The notes under the pieces are model-generated. The model saw only the letters and a program-made list of their open reading frames with translations. It did not search any database and was not told where the DNA came from. From positions 1,767,766-1,831,765 of the forward strand of contig LT599017.1 of NCBI GenBank assembly GCA_900079765.1: a stretch of 64,000 bases of DNA. The letters are read 5' to 3'. The first letter of the stretch is position 1, and every line of letters begins with the position of its first letter. This document shows, one piece after another, positions 33,601 through 40,812 of this stretch. Position numbers and translations under genes: made by a program. Origin of the DNA: an uncultured Eubacteriales bacterium (GTDB lineage Bacteria; Bacillota; Clostridia; Oscillospirales; Oscillospiraceae).

Positions 33601-36290
33601 ACGAGTGGGCAAAGCTTGTTCAGGAGAAAGGTACTCAGGCAGGGCAGATGATCCAGGCCTTTGCCAAGTACAGCCGCACGCCGCAGGGTATCTTGGTGGA
33701 TGCGGTAAGCACCCTAGATAAGACCAAGCTCAACCAGGAACGCAAGAACTCCGTGCTTGCAGATGTGCAGCGCACGACTGAATCCCTTGACTCCTTGAAG
33801 GACGGCGATAAAGCTGGGGCTATTGCGCTCATCCGTGACGCCTCCTACATACGGAAGACCGGGGACTTCTTCCGCAACCGGCTAAGTAGTCAGTTAGACG
33901 CCGCACTGGAGGGAGACAGCTTTGAGCACTTGAAAGCGGTGGCTACCGCACAGGCATCGAGCATTGCGTCTGATTATCTACCGAAAGACAAGGGTAAAGT
34001 TATCAAAGCGTGGCACTCTCAACTGATGCTCTCCAACCTTGCAACATTCATGCGCAACTTTGTGGGCAACAATGTCTTTGATCCGGTGGACGCTTGGGCT
34101 GGTAGCACGTCAATGGTTCCGCTTGACATCTTGCTTTCCAAGTTTACAGGGACGCGCTCTACAGCGGTGGACAAGTCTTGGTTCTCTTCCGCTAAGCGAC
34201 AGGGGGCTATAGACGGCATGTTAAAGAGCTACATCGAAAGTGCTCTTGATGTGGACATCGACGGCATAGAAACTAGGTATGGGCAGACCAGTAGGCGAAC
34301 TTTCAAGATGACGGGCGGTGTGTTTGAGCGATTCTTGTCCGCCTGGGCAAAGTACCAGTCATACGCTCTAAACGTGACCGACGATTTTCAGAAGGGCGGC
34401 ATTCAGACGGAGGGGCAACGCGGCATTGATGCGCTGAAGGAACGAGGACAGATAACAGATAACAGCCTTGACGCCCACGGGGAAGAGCTGGCAAAGTATC
34501 GCACTTTCCAGGACAACACGGCGGCGTCTGCAGCTATGATGGGGCTCCACGACATTGGAAACCTAATTGGCGTAGGAGACAGTGGAAAGACCGTCGCTGG
34601 AGGCAAGGTACATAGCTTTGGCGCTGGAGACCTATTCCTGCCGTTTTCAAGGGTACCCGCAAACTTAGTCAGCCGTGCGGCTGAATACTCGCCCTTGGGC
34701 TTTGCAAAGGGCGCTGAAGAGGTGATAGGCGTACTACGTGATGCAAAGCGCGGAACGCTGACTGCTGCGCAACAGGCTAAAGCAGTAAGTGACGTAGGTC
34801 GTGGGCTCACTGGCACTGCACTCATTGCATCCTTTGCCGCACTCGCAATGGCCGGAGTACTCCGTGTGGCCGACGATGACAACGACAAGGACGTAGAGGC
34901 ACAGAACGCCGCCGAAGGAGCGACAGGCACACAACTTAACCTTGATGCTGCACAGCGGTGGCTTTCTGGCGGTGACACGACTTGGAAGAGTGGGGACACA
35001 CTTATGAGCATAGGGTTCCTCGAGCCGATTAATGCGCAAATGACCACAGGGGCGCTGGTGGCACAGGAACTAAAGAATGGTGAGGCATCACCATGGAGCT
35101 TTTTAAAGTCCTCCGCAGATGGGACAATCCAGTCTTTACTTGACTTGCCTGTAATGTCTAACCTTCAGTCGCTGGTCGATGGGTACACTTACTCCGACGC
35201 AGAAACTACCGGAGGGAAGATTGTAGATGCAGCGGTGAGTTTTGGAGCTGGGAATGTGTCCAGCATATTGCTACCCAACGTGGTAAAGGCGGCGGCGAAA
35301 GCGGGAGACCAGTATTATCGTGATGGGTACACCAGCGAGAGCGTAGCGGGTCAGACGGTGGATTCACTGAAGATGGGACTACCTGGGCTCCGCGAAACAT
35401 TACCTATTAAATTGACACCCTTTGGCGAAAACAAGGAGTACGGCGGAAACGGTGTTACCAATGCACTTAACTCCATGCTGCTGCCTGGTGCTGTTACGAC
35501 ATACCGGCAAGATGATGTGTCCAGAGAGTTGCAGCGAGTTCGGGAGGCAACGGGGGAGAGCAACATTTATCCTGACAGGAACGCGCCACGGACGGTGAAG
35601 TACGGAGGGGAGACCTACGAGCTTACCGCCGCTGAGCGAGAGACATATCAGCGTAGGAGAGGGACACTGACCGACGAGCTCATGACGGCAATCATCGGGA
35701 CAGACCAGTATAAGAATGCCCCGGTTGACGAGCAGTCGGCTATCCTTTCCGATGCTGTGGGCTTTGCCAACGACACAGCTAAACGGGAGATGCTGGCGGG
35801 GCAGGGTATTACCTATAAGTCCAGCCAGTGGGAGAAAGCGTACAAGGCCGTTGAGGCTGGTGTGGGATTTGACGTGTACCTGGATTACAATGATAGGCTT
35901 TCAGCGCTGAAGGAGCAAGGGAAGACCTCTGATGCGAACGCCGCCGTTCGTAAGGAGCTTATGAGCGACAGCAGACTTACGACAGCGCAAAAGAGCGTCT
36001 TAGATGAAACCCTTCTATCCGACACCGTTATCATTCCCAAGGATGTGACGGTGGACTACGGAGACGGGGATAGTTTCATCATCACGCAGATGTCGGCGGC
36101 GGCACAGAAGAAGTGGCCCGACATCCGAGACACGTTCGGCCTGAGTGCTGAGGATTACAGGGAGGCGTATCAGGCATACACCAATGACGGCATGACCGCC
36201 GCAGAGAAGAAAAAGAAGTTGCAGGATATCGTTGGCGGGTATGCGGCAGGGAATAGGCTGTATACGGAGCTGGGGAAGAAAGACAAATAG
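30699..36290 (+). CDS. giant internal virion/ejection protein (1863 aa) with an embedded PBECR-type nuclease-like domain
   Basis: The largest gene in the window. The N-terminal part is charged and helical; residues about 410-640 are Ala-rich with hydrophobic patches. Residues about 683-805 (LYMGKVPDSTAEMVRESVGV, then DSVQHIFKQHGDP, EPDSVHMSD, ITAQAVTDGRHALTTDTIW) follow the pattern of phage-type Barnase/EndoU/ColicinE5-D/RelE-like (PBECR) nucleases. That pattern is a conserved H-x-x-x-x-H segment, a central Pro-Asp and a C-terminal strand with Thr. The rest contains long helices, a hydrophobic segment near 1385-1400 (ALIASFAALAMAGVL) and a helical C-terminus. It is the last late gene. By position and size it should be injected into the cell with the DNA; the nuclease role is inference. 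Confidence 0.6.
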   Translation: MIDWKKAGEKAKALDAAYGKKPVSGAPTSQSVNAAKSGVALPMVQTARATMGQGAIFLPMGTVKSFTDGAAKAEEKRMTTLPTPTGKTDAEELRSEVRQRTQLAAGMPTEQVASRINTGAQNQAQSKEAWDASAAGIKAKAETRYAELDKLRKRQTQLRARLIEADNGVDVSQPLQMGNIQSMSAELSDVTRSIQALEREQNKTRQNYYVQDNEEKFSKLSGDESGQGLYTTAGTAGAPDVVIRRVLSSLEQGGSLQGDPDAVAQIRERFGVSPETSGSTAQYMNDLTALLGRDDLGEDIQAEAVDELKRRGYDYTRMSGYKQTKKEAAEYARKQAEREEAAKKYPVQSSIVSVLAAPAKGLDFLQVAGRALGANSDERNLDTYVPLNPYRMEATNLVNTIRSTVSDEIEKNTDFELAGQNVASFLYNTGMSVAESAAQVATLGPAATIFMGASAASDTAQDVMARGGSNQQAFWGGLAAGAAETIFEKFSIDNLLKPRTVDSVKTLLRETAKQAGVEASEEVFTEIANILSDAAIMGGNSNFNVAVQSYMNQGMSADEARKKAYLDNVANVAWAGVGGALSGGVMGGAVSGTNYVMGRQQTSGDSSSTLPSVADRSVSMLPGADVDNKTVSTGETAQSWLVPLSDAERKQLSTGKKNFVADTLSDIVSFARNALSQKGGSERLYMGKVPDSTAEMVRESVGVDIAGYNAILPGDSVQHIFKQHGDPMIESARGQRAVTAEDIAMIPQVVAEPDSVHMSDSVDSAGRNVLIFSKQIGDMYITAQAVTDGRHALTTDTIWIQKKKGPQVTTSDVGITADPAHNAQSVPPQGLSSDTTILQPEGGVKGQYVQESAENTLGGDSVGAAKSKFGYQQKDSRVGSNTYSKMYSEVLGELESAGADLSTLPYDVVTEKQSVERAQQRLFTDLEGEISDLPQRAAWSGEDLDTAMGVLDRYLADAKESGDYQKANEWAKLVQEKGTQAGQMIQAFAKYSRTPQGILVDAVSTLDKTKLNQERKNSVLADVQRTTESLDSLKDGDKAGAIALIRDASYIRKTGDFFRNRLSSQLDAALEGDSFEHLKAVATAQASSIASDYLPKDKGKVIKAWHSQLMLSNLATFMRNFVGNNVFDPVDAWAGSTSMVPLDILLSKFTGTRSTAVDKSWFSSAKRQGAIDGMLKSYIESALDVDIDGIETRYGQTSRRTFKMTGGVFERFLSAWAKYQSYALNVTDDFQKGGIQTEGQRGIDALKERGQITDNSLDAHGEELAKYRTFQDNTAASAAMMGLHDIGNLIGVGDSGKTVAGGKVHSFGAGDLFLPFSRVPANLVSRAAEYSPLGFAKGAEEVIGVLRDAKRGTLTAAQQAKAVSDVGRGLTGTALIASFAALAMAGVLRVADDDNDKDVEAQNAAEGATGTQLNLDAAQRWLSGGDTTWKSGDTLMSIGFLEPINAQMTTGALVAQELKNGEASPWSFLKSSADGTIQSLLDLPVMSNLQSLVDGYTYSDAETTGGKIVDAAVSFGAGNVSSILLPNVVKAAAKAGDQYYRDGYTSESVAGQTVDSLKMGLPGLRETLPIKLTPFGENKEYGGNGVTNALNSMLLPGAVTTYRQDDVSRELQRVREATGESNIYPDRNAPRTVKYGGETYELTAAERETYQRRRGTLTDELMTAIIGTDQYKNAPVDEQSAILSDAVGFANDTAKREMLAGQGITYKSSQWEKAYKAVEAGVGFDVYLDYNDRLSALKEQGKTSDANAAVRKELMSDSRLTTAQKSVLDETLLSDTVIIPKDVTVDYGDGDSFIITQMSAAAQKKWPDIRDTFGLSAEDYREAYQAYTNDGMTAAEKKKKLQDIVGGYAAGNRLYTELGKKDK

Positions 36291-36292
36291 GG

Positions 36293-36324
36293 AAGAGGGG
36301 AGCCACAATCGGCTCCCCTCTTTT
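36293..36324. terminator. terminator where late and early operons converge
   Basis: AAGAGGGGAGCC and GGCTCCCCTCTT pair perfectly around a six-base loop and are followed by TTCAC. It ends the forward late operon and lies at the stop of the last reverse early gene. Confidence 0.88.
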
Positions 36325-36473
36325 CACGTCTCCATTTTTAGTTGCTCTGGCTGTACCTCTTGAACGCTTACCACCCGCACATCTCCGTACTTCTCGGCAT
36401 CCATGGCAAGTGCCTCCTTGACTCCTATAGCAGCCCCAATAGGAGCGTCAACGTGAATGGTGATGATTAGCAT
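36324..36473 (-). CDS. 49-residue early phage protein, last gene of the early operon
   Basis: Begins MLIITIHVDAPIGAAIGVKE and ends EQLKMET. It is too short for standard gene callers with a 60-codon limit, but it has AGGGGAGG before the ATG and overlaps the previous stop by seven bases, as most genes of this operon do. Beta-strand/helix composition; not recognised. Confidence 0.6.
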   Translation of the reverse strand: MLIITIHVDAPIGAAIGVKEALAMDAEKYGDVRVVSVQEVQPEQLKMET

Positions 36474-36784
36474 GGTGCAAGCCTCCCCTTCTTACGCTTA
36501 TACACGAAGTACCCCACTATCGCCGGGGCTGTCGTCCCCAACGCCTCAGCAATGGCCGGGTAAGTCATGCCCTGCGCCCTCATCGTCTCTGCTTTGGCTG
36601 CGCTCCAGTTGCGCATCCTGCCCACGGCAATCTGTGGCTTTGGCTTTTCGCCTATTGTGCGAACGGTGCAGGCCTTGCCGGACTTACACGGGCGCATATG
36701 GCCTGTAGCTCCTATGTAGTCGCAGATGATGTCACCGCTTGCGTAGGCGCTGTAGATACAGCCCTTGCATGGTTTTGTGCTCAT
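36467..36784 (-). CDS. small Cys-rich protein with a helix-turn-helix, possible regulator
   Basis: A 105-residue protein. An N-terminal zinc-binding-like cluster (CKGCIYSAYASGDIICDYI, then CKSGKAC) is followed by a basic helix-turn-helix (NWSAAKAETMRAQGMTYPAI, then AEALGTTAPAIVGYF). It resembles small phage transcription factors. It could control late gene expression since it is encoded at the end of the early operon; this is inference. Confidence 0.6.
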   Translation of the reverse strand: MSTKPCKGCIYSAYASGDIICDYIGATGHMRPCKSGKACTVRTIGEKPKPQIAVGRMRNWSAAKAETMRAQGMTYPAIAEALGTTAPAIVGYFVYKRKKGRLAPC

Positions 36785-37161
36785 GTCGTGGCCTCCAGCA
36801 GTCCTGGGTCGTGGATGTTGCCGATGACCTCAGTTGCTTTCATCTTCCCATCGGATTCCAAGTAGTGATATGCGGGCGGATTTTTGGTGTAGCCGAGGAA
36901 GGCGCAGTGCTCCAGAACGAATTTAATTTCCCCGACCTCCCCATCATCGGTACGGCAGACTTCCCCCTCGAAAATCTTCTTCCCGTGCTTGTCCGTCAGC
37001 CCGGTGTACTGGCCTACGGTGGCGGGGTCGACCTCCGTCATATCGGGGATTCCATTGGTAGTTCCCCAAAGGATGTAAGCGCGCTCCCACTGGCAGAATA
37101 AGTAGCCCTCCACCCACGCTCCGTTTTCCAGCCGCTTACCGCGGAATAGGCACTCCCTCAT
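36781..37161 (-). CDS. YopX family protein
   Basis: A 126-residue protein with the YopX hallmark start MRECLFRGKRLENGAWVEG, then DPATVGQYTGLTDKHGKKIF and EGEVC, and the ending VIGNIHDPGLL. YopX proteins are common in Firmicutes phages; their role is unknown. The start at 37161 is set by the family N-terminus; the upstream open frame lies within the neighbouring gene, whose stop it overlaps by four bases. Confidence 0.88.
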   Translation of the reverse strand: MRECLFRGKRLENGAWVEGYLFCQWERAYILWGTTNGIPDMTEVDPATVGQYTGLTDKHGKKIFEGEVCRTDDGEVGEIKFVLEHCAFLGYTKNPPAYHYLESDGKMKATEVIGNIHDPGLLEATT

Positions 37162-37787
37162 TTCAGCACCGCCGCAAGCGTCACGGACTGTCCGGGGCGG
37201 ATGGAGAGGAGCGTTTCTGACGGCAATGCACCCTGCCGGTCTCCCGTTTTCCAGGTCACAATGCCATCGTGATACCGCTCTATGCTTTCTACCCCTGCCG
37301 CCGCAAAGCACCGCAGCATAGCAAGCTCGTCAGGCGTAAAGCGTGGCTTGCGGATGATGATTGATGGGTCGTTGATGAGGTCTTGCAACAGTCCAAGGTT
37401 GTTAAACGCCTGAATATGTTCGCGGTCATGCCAGCTTAGCCGCCCTTTTTCATCAATGGAGATTTCTAGGCGCTTTCCCGGCACATTAAACCGTTCGCCA
37501 ACCTCTACGCCCAGAATCTCGCAGATGCGGGGCTTGTCCTCCACCAGGAGGTCGGAGTAAGGGATTGTATACCCAATCACCCCGGTTACACTGTATAGTG
37601 AATAGTCTTTAACAGTGTAATAAGACTTTTCGTAAGTAAAACAACTGCGCCCTGCTATGCCGTGTCCATTAACCCACAGAATCCCCCGCTCCTCACACGC
37701 CTGCCGAAAAGCAAGGTCCTCCTCCTCGGTTTTGCACCACACGGCGACGTCTGGCGTTATGCGTGACCAGTCTAGGTGTTTACTCAT
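37158..37787 (-). CDS. early phage protein of unknown function (209 aa)
   Basis: Starts MSKHLDWSRITPDVAVWCKT after GAGGAAC. The N-terminal half (ITPDVAVWCKTEEEDLAFRQ, then CEERGILWVNG) resembles short phage domains that precede a C-terminal helical part; the C-terminus has PRFTPDELAMLRCFAAAGVE. Not recognised. Overlaps YopX by four bases and the small Cys-rich gene by eight. Confidence 0.6.
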   Translation of the reverse strand: MSKHLDWSRITPDVAVWCKTEEEDLAFRQACEERGILWVNGHGIAGRSCFTYEKSYYTVKDYSLYSVTGVIGYTIPYSDLLVEDKPRICEILGVEVGERFNVPGKRLEISIDEKGRLSWHDREHIQAFNNLGLLQDLINDPSIIIRKPRFTPDELAMLRCFAAAGVESIERYHDGIVTWKTGDRQGALPSETLLSIRPGQSVTLAAVLK

Positions 37788-37929
37788 TTGTGGGTTCCTC
37801 CTCCGTTCTATTGCTGTAGTGTAAGTTTCTATTTTCCACGCGGTTTGGGCATATGGCAGCACAATCGCAATGGTATATGTCGCTGGTATCGTTCCCTCGG
37901 CAAAAGCAATCGGCTCTCATGCAGTTCAT
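37780..37929 (-). CDS. 49-residue Cys-rich early phage protein
   Basis: Begins MNCMRADCFCRGNDTSDIYH and continues CDCAAICPN, giving six Cys in the first 35 residues, likely a zinc-binding knot. AAGGAGGAG lies six bases before ATG 37929, and the stop overlaps the next start (ATGAGTAA arrangement). Below usual size limits; supported by the ribosome site, overlap and Cys pattern. Confidence 0.6.
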   Translation of the reverse strand: MNCMRADCFCRGNDTSDIYHCDCAAICPNRVENRNLHYSNRTEEEPTNE

Positions 37930-37942
37930 GCCGGCTCCTCCT

Positions 37943-38065
37943 TCATCGTGTGAGTGAGACCATGATCAAGACGGCGATTACCACCAAAAGGATAGTCGCA
38001 AGCACCTTTGCGGGGCCTTTGTAGTTCTTCGCGTACTGGTTCCACGGATTTGTTCTGTTGGCCAT
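37943..38065 (-). CDS. 40-residue single-pass membrane protein
   Basis: MANRTNPWNQYAKNYKGPAK followed by a hydrophobic helix (VLATILLVVIAVLIMVSL) and a terminal Arg. GGAAGAAGAAAAT precedes the ATG. Small early phage membrane proteins often modulate the host envelope; function unknown. Confidence 0.6.
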   Translation of the reverse strand: MANRTNPWNQYAKNYKGPAKVLATILLVVIAVLIMVSLTR

Positions 38066-38094
38066 ATTTTCTTCTTCCTTTCGTATTGATCTCC

Positions 38095-38292
38095 TTATTT
38101 CTGCGGCAGGGTTGAGGATTTCGAGCAAATCACACCACATCGCTTTTCCCTCTCTTTTTTCTTCTGGTGCATAAGTCGTTTGGCTGCCGTTTTGGATATG
38201 AACTTAATAGCCCAGCTATTTGTGTGATGGATGCTGATTAAACCCTCGGTTATTTCGGCAAATCCGTTATACTGTTTTGGGTACACCGTCAT
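38095..38292 (-). CDS. small basic early phage protein (65 aa)
   Basis: MTVYPKQYNGFAEITEGLIS start, then a basic segment HQKKKEREKRCG. It overlaps the upstream Zn-ribbon gene by 26 bases in another frame. The start at 38292 has only a weak GGACGGTG; a longer open frame reaches 38403 inside the neighbour. Not recognised; existence less certain than for its neighbours. Confidence 0.4.
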   Translation of the reverse strand: MTVYPKQYNGFAEITEGLISIHHTNSWAIKFISKTAAKRLMHQKKKEREKRCGVICSKSSTLPQK

Positions 38293-38560
38293 CACCGTCC
38301 ATCTTCGCCCCGCAGGATAGGCAGTATTTGTCGTCGCACTCCTCGGTGGTGAGACACAGTCCCTCGTTGCAAGCAGAGCACTCGAATGAGTAAATGACCT
38401 CACTCAGAAAGTCATTGTCGTCCAGCTCTCTCTTTACCCACCACCCGTGTTTTACTGGGTCGATGGTGGGCATCACGTCAATCTGTGACTTGTACGCCCT
38501 TGGCTCATCGTCTCCCAGATAATCGCGATATGGGATTGCATCAGCATCAATTAGTCTCAT
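38267..38560 (-). CDS. zinc-ribbon early phage protein
   Basis: A 97-residue protein starting MRLIDADAIPYRDYLGDDEP after GGGAGGTAACGCC. The second half holds a zinc ribbon, CSACNEGLCLTTEECDDKYC then LSCGAKM, a type seen in many Firmicutes phage proteins with the same RLIDADAIPY opening. Role unknown. Confidence 0.75.
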   Translation of the reverse strand: MRLIDADAIPYRDYLGDDEPRAYKSQIDVMPTIDPVKHGWWVKRELDDNDFLSEVIYSFECSACNEGLCLTTEECDDKYCLSCGAKMDGDDGVPKTV

Positions 38561-38564
38561 GGCG

Positions 38565-38654
38565 TTACCTCCCAACCTGTGATAGTAACGCCGCCACCAG
38601 AATGACCGCACAGGCCAGATACAGTGCGATTTCAAGGATGTTGATTCGTCTCAT
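38565..38654 (-). CDS. 29-residue membrane peptide
   Basis: MRRINILEIALYLACAVILV continuing AALLSQVGR: an Arg start, one membrane helix. A strong GGAGGAG precedes the ATG, and it fills the gap between the clamp-like and zinc-ribbon genes with 2- and 4-base spacings, which argues that it is translated. Confidence 0.5.
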   Translation of the reverse strand: MRRINILEIALYLACAVILVAALLSQVGR

Positions 38655-38656
38655 GG

Positions 38657-39223
38657 CTACTCCTCCGAGCTAATCCGCGTCGGCAACACCATCTTTGGAT
38701 TATCTTTGTCGGTCCGCAGGATGATGGGGTCATTCGGCCCACGAAACTCTACGATGACGGGGCGCCTTCCGGTAGCACCTGTCGTCTTCAGGCTCCTGAG
38801 TGCATCCATGAGATAGTCAACGTTTGCCCCGAATCGCATAACGTCAGTGCGCTCCACGGCCTTTTTGATTACATCGTCCACGTCATAAGGCATCGCCCCT
38901 GGCTTCGCTGTACGGAATTGGATGTCTCCGTAGCTTATGTATGCGTACCCGTCATCTCGGCTGATTTCAACGGTCAACTGCCCGTTGGCCTTTATCGGCG
39001 GCACTTTCACCATTGCGGTAAAGTCCTCATCCACGGTCAGGCACATGGCGCACTCTTTTGAGGCTCGGTGGCCATCAACCCCGTACGCAGTAACCTTGCA
39101 AAGTTCACGATCAAATCTTAGCTGGATATACCTAAGCGCCTCCCTGGTGCAGTTCTTGTCCACAAAATACTTCACGGCATCGATCAGCCGGTTAAAATTC
39201 GCTCCGCTTATGGTTGCTTTCAT
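38657..39223 (-). CDS. sliding-clamp-like (DnaN-related) phage protein
   Basis: A 188-residue protein. The N-terminal part (MKATISGANFNRLIDAVKYF) and the C-terminal block LMDALRSLKTTG, then VIVEFRGPNDPIILRTDKDN and VLPTR, resemble the end of bacterial DNA polymerase III beta subunits, where a clamp domain closes with a V-L-P-x-R type ending. It is about half the length of cellular DnaN (about 370), so it would hold fewer clamp domains per chain. It may load host polymerase on phage DNA or compete with the host clamp. The start at 39223 follows AGGAGGAGACACC. Confidence 0.65.
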   Translation of the reverse strand: MKATISGANFNRLIDAVKYFVDKNCTREALRYIQLRFDRELCKVTAYGVDGHRASKECAMCLTVDEDFTAMVKVPPIKANGQLTVEISRDDGYAYISYGDIQFRTAKPGAMPYDVDDVIKKAVERTDVMRFGANVDYLMDALRSLKTTGATGRRPVIVEFRGPNDPIILRTDKDNPKMVLPTRISSEE

Positions 39224-39282
39224 GGTGTCTCCTCCTATGTATCTTTTTTTCTTGGCATGGTATACTGCAAGGGGTGATTTAT

Positions 39283-39531
39283 ATGGGGGTTCCAAAGCGC
39301 GTCTACATCAAAGTCGTTGTCGAGTTTTCCCCCGAAGGTCTTGCTACGCCTGTCAGGATGGAATACTCGGATCGCTGGTTCGACATTGACGACCGGCCTG
39401 TCCGAGTGGAGCGCCGCGCCCCTGCGTCTGGCGGCGGCGGTATGCTGCGCTATGAGGTGAGGGTCTATGGTAAGACACGCTATCTATGGCGTGATGGTGA
39501 TAAGTGGTTTGTCGAGGTAGCCGCCCCTTAG
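39283..39531 (+). CDS. 82-residue forward-strand phage protein inside the reverse early operon
   Basis: Beta-rich small protein starting MGVPKRVYIKVVVEFSPEGL with DRWFDIDDRPVRVERRAPAS and ending YLWRDGDKWFVEV. It is transcribed opposite to every neighbour. It has AAGGGGTGAT before the ATG, a TATACT at 39261-39266 that could be a -10 (no good -35), and its own terminator hairpin at 39521-39549. Its stop overlaps the stop of the reverse gene by two bases. Not recognised; it may be expressed separately from the lytic early genes. Confidence 0.65.
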   Translation: MGVPKRVYIKVVVEFSPEGLATPVRMEYSDRWFDIDDRPVRVERRAPASGGGGMLRYEVRVYGKTRYLWRDGDKWFVEVAAP

Positions 39532-39549
39532 TTGGGGCGGTTTTCTTTT
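39521..39549 (+). terminator. terminator of the forward-strand gene, overlapping the reverse neighbour's stop
   Basis: CCGCCCC and GGGGCGG pair around TTAGTT, followed by TTTTCTTTTG. The hairpin includes both convergent stop codons. Confidence 0.8.
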
Positions 39550-40244
39550 GTTATCGCCGCCTCTGCCTCCTCGCGGGTGAGGAAGACGGTCTTGCCGACA
39601 CTGTAAAGCATATGGTTGTTAAAGCTCGACTCAAAGATGCATACCGGCAAGCCAACGCAGTTGGTCTCAATTACGTACACTGTGCCACCAAACTTGCACG
39701 GCAGCACCACCAGCCGCCCGTCCTGCTGGGCCTGTGCAAACTGTGCCAGTTGCTCGACGGTGCCGAGAGCGCGGTAGGTTTGTAGTTCCTCCAGCCAGTC
39801 CCCCAACTGGTCATGCTGATAGGCGCAGTCACAGCTATCTACTCCGCAGCCCTCTGCAACTTGGCGGGTGTGGATAATCGCTTCTTGCAGTTCCATCATC
39901 TGCCCCTCCTTCACCGGCTGCCGGAGATAAATCTTGAGCGCGTCGCACCTGTCCTGTGCAATGCAATGACCTCTTGGAGCTAAGCACTGCCCCCTATCGT
40001 CCGGGACTGTATTGCCGTACTTGCAATAGCGGCAAACCTCAAACTCCATTTCGGGCGAAAGGATAATAAACTCCGCCAGCTCCTTGTCGCTCATGCTGCG
40101 GATGCGGTCGGCGTTGGTGGGCGGCGGCTCCAATACCTTTTGATTAAACTTGTCACAGTCGCTCCCGTCCAAAAAATACGGGTTATCGCCGCAAGACCTC
40201 TTATAAGGGCATCGGGCAATTGCACTTGGGTCACACTTAATCAT
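39528..40244 (-). CDS. Cys-rich early phage protein (238 aa)
   Basis: Starts MIKCDPSAIARCPYKRSCGD, followed by a second cluster CRYCKYGNTV then CLAPRGHC and a third VDSCDC, suggesting several metal sites; a helix DELAEFIILSPEMEFEVC lies between. The C-terminal part (GRLVVLPCKFGGTVYVIETN) is a beta domain also seen in unrelated phage proteins. Unknown role. Start 40244 is set by the position after the ASCH-like gene's stop, which it overlaps by eight bases. Confidence 0.6.
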   Translation of the reverse strand: MIKCDPSAIARCPYKRSCGDNPYFLDGSDCDKFNQKVLEPPPTNADRIRSMSDKELAEFIILSPEMEFEVCRYCKYGNTVPDDRGQCLAPRGHCIAQDRCDALKIYLRQPVKEGQMMELQEAIIHTRQVAEGCGVDSCDCAYQHDQLGDWLEELQTYRALGTVEQLAQFAQAQQDGRLVVLPCKFGGTVYVIETNCVGLPVCIFESSFNNHMLYSVGKTVFLTREEAEAAITKENRPN

Positions 40245-40812
40245 CACGCCCCATCGCCTCCTCTCTGCTGCACGGCTCCGTCCAGTACACCCACATCCAG
40301 CGGGCGTCGCCGTAAGTCTGCCGCCAGAAGTGCTTGAACTGTACCAGCGCCGAAAATTCCGGGCGGGCTTGAAACCCATCCTCCCGCGCAAACTCCTCCG
40401 TCACGTCCTCCAGGCGCATGGCCTCGATCCTGGAGACCCGGAAGAACAGTCGCGCCGCCTCGCGTGGCATGTGGATGGAGGGTCGCCAGCGGTATTTGAG
40501 AGTGAGCGCTTTCCCACTTTCTCCAATAAGATGCAGGTCTTCTTCACTTGCCCGGTATGCATAAGGCGAGGACGACACCCCTGTTGCGCGCCACGTCTCC
40601 CGGCAGTATATGTAGTCTCCGGGGCGGTGCTTGGGATTTGCAACAGTCCCGTCGTCGAAAAAATAAGCACCGACGCATTCCGGCATAACTCTCTCTGACG
40701 GGACGAATGTCTTAGCATTTGGTTGCGGCTTAATCGGCCTTGCTGTGTGCAGTTTCCGCCCCTCCTGATACGCCCGTACCATCTCACCGCTGAATAACTC
40801 ACCTCGTAGCAT
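40237..40812 (-). CDS. ASCH-domain-like (PUA-type) phage protein
   Basis: A 191-residue protein starting MLRGELFSGEMVRAYQEGRK. It has HTARPIKPQP, then a YRPGDYIYCRETWRA-type strand (HRPGDYIYCRETWRATG) and RLFFRVSRIEAMRLEDVTEE, the pattern of ASCH/PUA-like RNA-binding domains common in phage early operons. It may bind RNA or nucleotides. Overlaps the upstream gene by 14 bases. Confidence 0.65.
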   Translation of the reverse strand: MLRGELFSGEMVRAYQEGRKLHTARPIKPQPNAKTFVPSERVMPECVGAYFFDDGTVANPKHRPGDYIYCRETWRATGVSSSPYAYRASEEDLHLIGESGKALTLKYRWRPSIHMPREAARLFFRVSRIEAMRLEDVTEEFAREDGFQARPEFSALVQFKHFWRQTYGDARWMWVYWTEPCSREEAMGRDD

